Source of the DNA: Oscillospiraceae bacterium
GTDB lineage: Bacteria; Bacillota; Clostridia; Oscillospirales; Oscillospiraceae
Length of the DNA: 5,648 bases
Direction: 5' to 3'
Assembly (NCBI GenBank): GCA_016295225.1
Contig: JAEDLP010000109.1
Location: 1 to 5,648, forward strand
Shown here in pieces: positions 1 through 5,008 of the stretch. Below the pieces are notes generated by a model that saw nothing but the letters and a program-made list of their open reading frames with translations, did not search any database and was not told where the DNA came from. The translations under genes were made by a program, and so were the position numbers. The stretch's first letter is position 1. Each line of letters starts with the position of its first letter.

Positions 1-770
1 TGGCCGACAACGCCGGCGGTATCGCCGAGATGAGCGGCCTGCCCGAAGAGGTCCGGAACCGCACCGACGCTCTGGACTCCCTGGGCAACACCACCGCTGC
101 CACCGGCAAGGGCTTCGCCATCGGCTCCGCATCCCTGACCGCTCTGTCCCTGCTGGTCTCCTACGTCAACATCGTGCAGACCAGAACCACCGAGACCCTG
201 AACTTCACCCTGACCAGCCCCACCGTTCTGGTCGGTATCTTCATCGGCGCTATGCTGACCTTCGTCTTCTCCGCTATGACCATGAGCTCCGTTCAGACCG
301 CCGCTCAGTCCATCGTGGTGGAAGTCCGCCGTCAGTTCAAGGAGATCGCCGGCATCATGGAAGGCGAAGCTGACCCCGACTATGCAAGCTGCGTGGCCCT
401 GTGCACCAAGGGCGCTCTGCATGAGATGGTCGCTCCCGCTCTGCTGGCTATCATCGTTCCCATTGTCACCGGCCTGATCCTTGGCCCCACCGGCGTGGTG
501 GGTCTGCTGGGCGGCGTTTCCGTCACCGGCTTCGCCATGGCAGTCTTTATGTCCAACGCCGGCGGCGCATGGGATAACGCCAAGAAGTACATCGAAAGAG
601 GCAACCACGGTGGTAAGGGCTCCGACCAGCACAAGGCTGCTGTCGTGGGCGACACCGTCGGCGACCCCTTCAAGGATACTTCCGGCCCCGCTCTGAACAT
701 CCTGATCAAGCTGTGCTCCACCGTTTCCATCGTGTTCTCCGGCCTGATCCTGGCATTCTCCATCCTGTAA
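1..770 (+). CDS. hppA: Membrane-bound K+-dependent-type pyrophosphatase, C-terminal part (5' end outside window)
   Basis: Integral membrane enzyme that hydrolyses inorganic pyrophosphate and pumps H+ and/or Na+ across the cytoplasmic membrane. The reading frame is open from base 3 and gives 255 residues up to a TAA, roughly the last third of a protein usually near 700 residues. Seen in order: an ADNAGGIAEM segment (residues 1-10 of the fragment), GNTTAATGKG (28-37), hydrophobic spans at about 39-58, 75-95, 142-160, 164-184 and 232-255, the SNAGGAWDNAKKYIE segment (184-198), and the Lys/Asp-rich HKAAVVGDTVGDPFKDTSGP stretch near the C terminus; the last two belong to the substrate and Mg2+ site of this family. 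Ala32 and Gly35 in the GNTTAATGKG segment are the residues typical of K+-dependent enzymes; K+-independent ones have Lys and Thr there. The gate region that would help separate H+ from Na+ pumps lies upstream of the window. An ATG at base 30 falls inside the conserved domain and is not the start. Transcription ends at the terminator just downstream. Confidence 0.97.
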   Translation, partial: ADNAGGIAEMSGLPEEVRNRTDALDSLGNTTAATGKGFAIGSASLTALSLLVSYVNIVQTRTTETLNFTLTSPTVLVGIFIGAMLTFVFSAMTMSSVQTAAQSIVVEVRRQFKEIAGIMEGEADPDYASCVALCTKGALHEMVAPALLAIIVPIVTGLILGPTGVVGLLGGVSVTGFAMAVFMSNAGGAWDNAKKYIERGNHGGKGSDQHKAAVVGDTVGDPFKDTSGPALNILIKLCSTVSIVFSGLILAFSIL

Positions 771-787
771 GTTTTACGACTCTTTTC

Positions 788-820
788 GAGGACGACCCAT
801 CCGGGTCGTCCTCTTTTTTT
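788..820 (+). terminator. Intrinsic terminator of hppA
   Basis: A perfect 11-bp GC-rich stem (788-798 paired with 803-813) with an ATCC loop is followed directly by seven T residues (814-820). It starts 17 nt after the hppA stop codon and separates hppA from the zinc operon. Confidence 0.95.
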
Positions 821-832
821 CTGCAAAGGCCC

Positions 833-861
833 TTGTCGCCTCCCGCTCTTTCCTGTATAAT
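833..861 (+). promoter_or_regulatory. Sigma-A-type promoter of the znuACB operon
   Basis: A TTGTCG -35 (833-838, 4 of 6 consensus bases) lies 17 bp upstream of a perfect TATAAT -10 (856-861). The start of transcription is expected near 868, giving a leader of about 40 nt before znuA. The -35 lies 13 nt beyond the hppA terminator, so the operon is probably transcribed independently of hppA. Confidence 0.75.
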
Positions 862-867
862 AAAATA

Positions 868-895
868 TTACCGTAAACAATTTTTATCGTAAAAA
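868..895 (+). promoter_or_regulatory. Candidate metal-responsive operator: two CGTAA-containing palindromes
   Basis: Two small inverted repeats lie at and just after the predicted transcription start: TTAC-C-GTAA (868-876) and TTTTTA-TCG-TAAAAA (881-895). Both contain the element TAYCGTAAA (869-877 and 885-893), repeated directly with a 16-bp offset. A repressor bound here would block RNA polymerase. Zinc-import operons in Firmicutes are commonly repressed by Zur (Fur family) or a MarR-type zinc regulator. The CGTAA core resembles half of the Bacillus Zur box, but the full palindrome of that box is absent, so which regulator binds is inference. Confidence 0.4.
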
Positions 896-907
896 GGAAG
901 AACGCCC

Positions 908-1948
908 ATGCTGAAAAAAATTCTTCCCTTCCTGTTGTGTCTGGCTCTGGCCCTTTCCCTGACGGCCTGCGGCCCCCGGGAGAGGGCCGGTAGGACGGAG
1001 GACAGCCTGACCTTGGCCGCCACCACCTATCCGGTCTACCTCTTCACCCGGGAAGTCACCAAAGGCGCGGAGAACATCCACGTGACCCTGATGATCAACC
1101 AGTCGGTGAGCTGCCTGCACAACTACACCCTCTCGGTCCGGGACATGAAGATCCTGGACGGCGCGGACGTGGTCATCCTCAACGGCGCGGGCCTGGAGGA
1201 CTCCATGGCCGACGCCCTGGAAGCCGCCCACACCCGGCAGATCGACTGCTCGGCGGGGATCGATCTGCTGGCCGCCAGCCATGACCACGACCACGATCAC
1301 GGCGAGACTGCGGATCACGACCACGAGGACGCCCACGACGACCTGGAGGAGGCCGCCGTCCACCAGGAGGACCACCCCGAAGAGGACCACGACCACACCG
1401 GGGACGAGCACGCCGGAGAGCCGGAGGGGGAAGCCGACCCCCACATCTGGATGGACCCCACGCGGGCCTGCCAGATGCTGGAGAACCTGGCCCACGGGCT
1501 GGGGGAACTGGACCCGGCCCACGCCGACCTCTACGAGACCAACGCCCACGCCGCCGGGGAGAAGGTTGCCGCCGCCTACCGGGAATTGCAGCCCCTGCTG
1601 GCCGACCTCTCCTGCCGGGATCTGATCACCTTCCACGATGGCTTCACCTACTTTGCGGAGGCCTTTGACCTGACCATCCTCCGGTCCATCGAGGAGGAGG
1701 CCGGCAGCGAGGCCTCCGCCCGGGACGTTATTGAGATCCTGGAGGAAATGGAGATCCACCACATCCCCGCCATCTTCACCGAGACCAACGGCTCCACCGC
1801 CACCGCCCAGGTCATCCACCGGGAGAACGGCGTCCCCCTCTTCTCTCTGGACATGCTTATGAGCGGGGAAACGGAGTCCGTGGGGATCGACACCTATCTC
1901 GCCGGCATCACCGCCAACGTCAAGACCATTCAGGAGGCCTGCTCATGA
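908..1948 (+). CDS. znuA: Zinc ABC transporter substrate-binding lipoprotein ZnuA
   Basis: Extracytoplasmic lipoprotein of the cluster A-I (metal-binding) solute-binding family, which captures Zn2+ and hands it to the ZnuB/ZnuC importer. It has 346 residues. Residues 1-20 form a lipoprotein signal peptide (MLKK, a hydrophobic core, then the lipobox LTA-C with Cys21 as the lipidated residue). Likely zinc ligands are His71 in CLHNY, His179 in DPHIWMDP, His243 in TFHDGF, and an acidic residue, with Glu292 (FTETNGSTATA) and Asp315 as candidates. Residues 125-168 form a low-complexity loop with 12 His and many Asp/Glu, the metal-collecting loop typical of zinc-specific rather than manganese-specific members. 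The first ligand is preceded by Cys69-Leu instead of the more usual Pro. The start is supported by AAAGGAAG (893-900) 7 nt upstream. It is the first gene of the operon and overlaps znuC by 4 bp (ATGA). Confidence 0.95.
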   Translation: MLKKILPFLLCLALALSLTACGPRERAGRTEDSLTLAATTYPVYLFTREVTKGAENIHVTLMINQSVSCLHNYTLSVRDMKILDGADVVILNGAGLEDSMADALEAAHTRQIDCSAGIDLLAASHDHDHDHGETADHDHEDAHDDLEEAAVHQEDHPEEDHDHTGDEHAGEPEGEADPHIWMDPTRACQMLENLAHGLGELDPAHADLYETNAHAAGEKVAAAYRELQPLLADLSCRDLITFHDGFTYFAEAFDLTILRSIEEEAGSEASARDVIEILEEMEIHHIPAIFTETNGSTATAQVIHRENGVPLFSLDMLMSGETESVGIDTYLAGITANVKTIQEACS

Positions 1949-2727
1949 GGTTCGCCAAACAACATCACACCCGCATCCCCATGCCCGCCAAGCCGGGGAC
2001 CTGCCGCCTGGACGTAAAAAATCTGGGGGTCACTCTGGAAAACGACGTCATCCTGCGGGACATCAACTTCCAGCTCAACTGCCGGGAGATCGTGGCCCTC
2101 ATCGGCCCCAACGGTGCGGGCAAGTCCTCCCTCTTTCGGAGCATCCTGGGCCAGATCCCCTACACCGGCGCCATCAAGTTCGAGCTGGCCGGGGGCTATC
2201 CCAGCCAGCCCAAGATCGGTTATGTCCCCCAGAGCCCCAGCTTTGACCGGGGCTATCCCATCAGCGTTCTGGACTTCTTCGCCGCCGCCATCAGCCGGTG
2301 GCCGGTCTTCCTGCCCGTCCCCCGGTCCCTCCGGGCCAAGGTGGAGGAATGTCTCTCCCGGGTCCACGGGGAGGCCCTCATCGACAAGCGCATCGGAACC
2401 CTCTCCGGCGGTGAGCTCCAGCGGGTCCTGCTGGCCCTGGCCCTGGAGCCCATCCCCCAGATCCTCATCCTGGACGAACCCCTGTCCGGCGTGGACGTGG
2501 GGGGCGAGCACCTGCTCATGGAGATGCTGGACGAGATCCGCCAGAAGTACGACCTGTCCATCCTCTTCTCCACCCATGATTTCTCCACCCTGCGGCTGTA
2601 TGCCGACAAGGTCATCCTGCTCCAGCAGGCCATTTTGAAGGTGGGGACCCCCAACGAGGTCCTCCGGTCGCCGGAGTTCCAGTCGGTCTTCCACCTGAAC
2701 TTAGGCCAGGAAGGAGGGGACGCATAA
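1945..2727 (+). CDS. znuC: Zinc ABC transporter ATP-binding protein ZnuC
   Basis: Cytoplasmic ATPase that powers Zn2+ import through ZnuB. The 260-residue protein has the full nucleotide-binding set: Walker A GPNGAGKS (54-61), Q-loop Gln96 in YVPQSP, signature LSGGELQR (153-160), Walker B ILILDEP (173-179), D-loop SGVD (181-184) and switch His211 in STHD. The start at 1945 has AGGAGG (1932-1937) 7 nt upstream, inside the end of znuA, so translation is probably coupled. It gives about 20 residues, basic and poorly conserved-looking, before the ABC domain begins near Leu22. A second ATG at codon 13 is possible but has no comparable ribosome binding site. The binding protein and permease on either side assign it to zinc; the ATPase sequence alone would not separate zinc from manganese. 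Confidence 0.94.
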   Translation: MRFAKQHHTRIPMPAKPGTCRLDVKNLGVTLENDVILRDINFQLNCREIVALIGPNGAGKSSLFRSILGQIPYTGAIKFELAGGYPSQPKIGYVPQSPSFDRGYPISVLDFFAAAISRWPVFLPVPRSLRAKVEECLSRVHGEALIDKRIGTLSGGELQRVLLALALEPIPQILILDEPLSGVDVGGEHLLMEMLDEIRQKYDLSILFSTHDFSTLRLYADKVILLQQAILKVGTPNEVLRSPEFQSVFHLNLGQEGGDA

Positions 2728-3572
2728 TGGAAGTTTGGTATTGGCTGGTCTCCTGGCTGCCCTTTGAGTGGGCGGCGGCAGACTCCATGTACTTTATGAA
2801 GAACGCCCTGCTGGCCATCTTCGTGGTCACCCCCCTCTTCGGCCTCCTCTCCACCATGGTGGTGGAGAGCCGCATGGCCTTCTTCTCCGACGCTCTGGGC
2901 CACTCGGCCTTCACCGGCATGGCCATCGGGGCCATCTGCGGTCTGGCAGAGCCCGTGGCCGGGGCGGTTCTCTTCGCGGTGATCATCGCCTTCCTCTTCA
3001 CCATCGTCCGTCAGAGGACCACCATGGCCAGCGACACGGCCATCAGTGTCTTCTCCTCCGCCGCCGTGGCCCTGGGCATCTTCATCAGCACCCTGGGGGG
3101 CCAGAGCTTCACCAAGTTCAACAACCTCCTCATCGGCGATATCCTCAGCGTCTCCCCCGGCGAGATCGGCCTGCTGGCCGTCATCCTGCTGCTGCTGGTC
3201 CTCCTGTGGGTGACCTCCTTCAACCAGATGATGCTGACCGCCGTCCACCAGGCCCTAGCCGACAGCCGCGGCGTCAAGGTCTTTTGGAAGAACTTCCTCT
3301 TCACCGCCGCCATCGCCGTGGTGGTGACCATCACCATGACCTGGGTGGGCCTGCTGGTCATCAACGCCCTCATCGTCCTCCCCGGCGCCGCCGCCCGGAA
3401 CATCGCCCGGAACCTGCCCCAGTACCACCTGATCTCCGTCCTTGGGGGGCTGGTCTGCGGCTTGGCCGGCCTGATGGTGTCCTACCACCTGGGGGCCTCC
3501 ACCGGCGCGTCCATCACCGTCCTGCTGGCCCTGTGGTTCTTCGTGACCCTGCTGTTTAAGGGCAAGCGCTGA
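2727..3572 (+). CDS. znuB: Zinc ABC transporter permease ZnuB
   Basis: Membrane permease of the metal-type ABC-3 family, forming the Zn2+ channel as a dimer with ZnuC. The 281-residue protein has about eight hydrophobic segments (roughly 26-46, 56-73, 76-95, 104-124, 145-163, 190-218, 235-253 and 258-277). Family hallmarks are RMAFFSDALGHSAFTGMAIG (49-68), corresponding to the conserved DALGHS region, and GLLVINALIVLPGAAARNIA (208-227), the conserved segment before the last membrane helices. Length is normal for the family. The start ATG shares one base with the znuC stop (TAATG), with AAGGAGGGG (2711-2719) 7 nt upstream, so it is probably translationally coupled. It is the last gene of the operon, with a hairpin 18 nt after the stop. 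Confidence 0.94.
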   Translation: MEVWYWLVSWLPFEWAAADSMYFMKNALLAIFVVTPLFGLLSTMVVESRMAFFSDALGHSAFTGMAIGAICGLAEPVAGAVLFAVIIAFLFTIVRQRTTMASDTAISVFSSAAVALGIFISTLGGQSFTKFNNLLIGDILSVSPGEIGLLAVILLLLVLLWVTSFNQMMLTAVHQALADSRGVKVFWKNFLFTAAIAVVVTITMTWVGLLVINALIVLPGAAARNIARNLPQYHLISVLGGLVCGLAGLMVSYHLGASTGASITVLLALWFFVTLLFKGKR

Positions 3573-3590
3573 GCCAACTGCATCACAACA

Positions 3591-3621
3591 ACAAGGCCTC
3601 CCTTTACCTGGGAGGCCTTGT
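3591..3621. terminator. Hairpin between convergent genes, probable bidirectional terminator
   Basis: A perfect 12-bp inverted repeat (3591-3602 with 3610-3621) with a 7-nt loop lies 18 nt after the znuB stop and 75 nt beyond the stop of the opposing rhodanese-like gene. On the plus strand no real T run follows. On the minus strand the stem is followed by TTGTTGTG-like sequence, only moderately T-rich. Its position between convergent genes supports a terminator role in both directions, but the missing T tract lowers certainty. Confidence 0.65.
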
Positions 3622-3696
3622 GCTGTCTGACTTCTTCGATTGTGCGCTGCGGCAGGTTCTTTCCCATCGGCAGGAGATACGCACCCCGGGTGGGCC

Positions 3697-4062
3697 TCAC
3701 CGCAGGGGGCAGGAATCCCGGCCATATCCCTCCACGGGTCCCTTGTACCCCTGGTTGCCGCAGCAGTTCTTGATGCCGCCGATGTTATGGGCCTTGGCAT
3801 ACCCCATGGCCTTCAGGCGGCGGACAGCCTTGCCGCTGGTTTCCGAGCTGTAGGCGTAGACATAGAGCGGGGTATTCCGGTCGGGAACCAGCTCAACCAC
3901 CCGGTTCAGCTCCTCCATCGGAAGATTCCGGCTCTCCGGGACCCGTCGGTGCTGGTACTCCTCAGGGGAACGGACATCCAGGAGGACTGCACCGGGCGTC
4001 TCCCGGTAGTGATGCAGACCCACGTTGATGTTGGTGCAAACAAAATGATCCAAAATTCCCAT
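3697..4062 (-). CDS. Small rhodanese-like domain protein lacking the usual catalytic cysteine
   Basis: Single-domain, cytoplasmic rhodanese-like protein of 121 residues; no signal peptide or membrane span. Seen: LLDVRSPEEY (27-36), the rhodanese DVR motif; VPESRNLPMEEL (41-52), matching the usual IPGAINIP segment; and the active-loop region LYVYAYSSETSGKAVRRL (66-83), followed by MGYAKAHNIGGI. In active sulfurtransferases a Cys follows the VY/VYC strand; here Ala70 is at that position, so classical thiosulfate sulfurtransferase activity is unlikely. Cys100-Cys101 lie in an apparent short insertion after NIGGI and before YKGPVEG, and Cys9 and Cys118 are the only others. The start at 4062 is chosen because AAGGAG (plus-strand 4070-4075) lies 7 nt upstream; the frame stays open to 4194, but those 44 extra residues do not look like rhodanese and have no such site. 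It is divergent from the HAAS operon and convergent with znuB. Substrate unknown. Confidence 0.85.
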   Translation of the reverse strand: MGILDHFVCTNINVGLHHYRETPGAVLLDVRSPEEYQHRRVPESRNLPMEELNRVVELVPDRNTPLYVYAYSSETSGKAVRRLKAMGYAKAHNIGGIKNCCGNQGYKGPVEGYGRDSCPLR

Positions 4063-4108
4063 ACTGACACTCCTTTCTATGGGGATCGTCCTGGCTTTCT
4101 TTGCCCCT

Positions 4109-4137
4109 ATTGTAGGGAAACCCAGGGCGGAAAACTG
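4109..4137 (-). promoter_or_regulatory. Possible promoter of the rhodanese-like gene
   Basis: On the minus strand a TACAAT -10 (plus 4114 to 4109) lies about 46 nt upstream of the start codon, but the -35 at 17 bp spacing (CAGTTT) is poor. The -10 sits inside the palindrome CCCTA-TTG-TAGGG (4105-4117), which could be an operator or coincidence. Confidence 0.3.
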
Positions 4138-4177
4138 TGACCTGATCTCCTTTGAGAGAAAAGAAGGATATATTTTC

Positions 4178-4206
4178 TTGATATACCTCGACACTCTATG
4201 TATACT
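4178..4206 (+). promoter_or_regulatory. Strong sigma-A-type promoter of the HAAS operon
   Basis: TTGATA (4178-4183, 5 of 6) and TATACT (4201-4206, 5 of 6) are separated by exactly 17 bp. Transcription should start near 4213, giving a leader of about 37 nt. This AT-rich island stands out against the GC-rich surroundings. Confidence 0.8.
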
Positions 4207-4227
4207 ATACTTAGATGATCGAGGTAT
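4183..4227 (+). promoter_or_regulatory. 9-bp inverted repeat bracketing the HAAS promoter, candidate operator
   Basis: ATACCTCGA (4183-4191) and its exact reverse complement TCGAGGTAT (4219-4227) are 27 bp apart. The left arm touches the -35 and runs into the spacer; the right arm lies just after the expected transcription start. Between them is GTATA-C-TATAC (4200-4210), a second palindrome overlapping the -10. HAAS-type genes are often linked to PadR-family repressors, so a PadR-type regulator encoded elsewhere is a reasonable guess; no regulator gene is present here. Confidence 0.5.
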
Positions 4228-4249
4228 TGTTTGGAAAGGAGGTCTGTCG

Positions 4250-5008
4250 ATGGATGACCGTTTTCAGAACTACGGCAACGCCGTCTGCAAGTACATAAAC
4301 CACGCCACGGGCAGGGAGAAAGACTCCATCCGGGCGGAGCTGACCGCCCACATGGAGGACCACGCCCAGGCCCTGATGGACGCAGGCTACGACGAGGACC
4401 ACGCCCGAAACGCAGCCCTCACCGCCATGGGGGACCCGGAAGAGGTCGGTAAGGCCCTGGACCGGGAATTTCCCAGGCTGTGGTATGTGCTCTCCAAAGT
4501 GTCCCTGCTGGCCCTGGTTCTGGCAGCGCTTTTTGCGGCCCAGACCCTCTGGCCCGTTTTGTCAAATCTGGCTGCTTACTGCCAGGCCCGCACCGACCCC
4601 ATGCACAGCGGCTACATACTGGACGACTTTCCGGGGCTGGATCCCCTGGACATCCAGCAGGACCTGCCCGGCGGCGCTACCCTCCGGGTCTTTGGGTCGG
4701 GCGTGGAGCCGTCGAAATCAGGGGAAGGGTATGATGCCTATATTGCCACGGTCATCTACCCCAAAACCTTTTTTACCCGCTCCCAAATTGGGACCCGCTG
4801 TTTGGATTTCTCCTGGGACACGCCGGACAATCTATTCAACTCCCCCCTTGCCTACTCCCCTCTTTCGGGAACCGAGGGAGGCATATACTACTGCACCTAC
4901 AAGCTTTTGAACGTCTTCCCAGGCACTTCTCCCACCGCCCTCTATGACCACTACGGCACCACATTTCAGTTCACCGTTCCCCTGCCCTGGAAGGAGGTAA
5001 TGGAATGA
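4250..5008 (+). CDS. HAAS / permease-prefix-type single-pass membrane protein of unknown function
   Basis: A 252-residue membrane protein. Residues 1-75 resemble the helical HAAS (DUF1700-like) or permease-prefix domain: FQNYGNAVCKYI, then REKDSIRAELTAHMEDH, and the characteristic GYDEDHARNAALTAMGDPEE (46-65) followed by VGKALDREF. In other bacteria this module often sits beside PadR-family regulators or before a membrane protein. One transmembrane segment follows (about 79-105), then an ectodomain of about 145 residues with aromatic residues and Cys111, Cys184 and Cys215; no known fold was recognised in it. It is not a multi-spanning permease, despite the prefix domain. The start at 4250 is chosen for AAAGGAGG (4235-4242) 7 nt upstream; the frame continues upstream to 4079, but that part crosses the promoter. 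It overlaps the next gene by 4 bp (ATGA). The domain call rests on recognised motifs; function is unknown. Confidence 0.82.
   Translation: MDDRFQNYGNAVCKYINHATGREKDSIRAELTAHMEDHAQALMDAGYDEDHARNAALTAMGDPEEVGKALDREFPRLWYVLSKVSLLALVLAALFAAQTLWPVLSNLAAYCQARTDPMHSGYILDDFPGLDPLDIQQDLPGGATLRVFGSGVEPSKSGEGYDAYIATVIYPKTFFTRSQIGTRCLDFSWDTPDNLFNSPLAYSPLSGTEGGIYYCTYKLLNVFPGTSPTALYDHYGTTFQFTVPLPWKEVME

Noticed and set aside
1280..1411. Repetitive GACCAC/CACGAC stretch as a possible DNA repeat or array
   Set aside because: It is explained by codons of the His/Asp-rich metal loop of ZnuA. The units are irregular and in frame.
884..1819. Long minus-strand open frame (311 codons) opposite znuA
   Set aside because: Its product is a Gly/Val-rich low-complexity sequence, as expected from the antisense of GC-rich codons. 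The plus strand encodes an unmistakable ZnuA.
2253..3248. Minus-strand open frame of 331 codons spanning znuC and znuB
   Set aside because: It crosses two well-supported genes, is rich in Gly, Glu, Asp and Gln low-complexity sequence, and has no recognisable domain.
3682..3692. CACCC-C-GGGTG palindrome just after the rhodanese-like stop as a terminator
   Set aside because: The loop is one base, the stem is short and no T run follows in either direction. The 12-bp hairpin at 3591-3621 is a better candidate.
3620..4140. Plus-strand open frames opposite the rhodanese-like gene
   Set aside because: They are antisense to a gene with clear rhodanese motifs, lack a plausible ribosome binding site, and show no recognisable protein features.
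4063..4194. N-terminal extension of the rhodanese-like gene to a start at 4194
   Set aside because: The extra 44 residues do not resemble rhodanese and run through the divergent promoter region. The start at 4062 has a well-placed AAGGAG.
4079..4249. Upstream extension of the HAAS gene to an ATG at 4079
   Set aside because: The extension crosses the TTGATA/TATACT promoter and the inverted repeat, and the start at 4250 has an ideal ribosome binding site.
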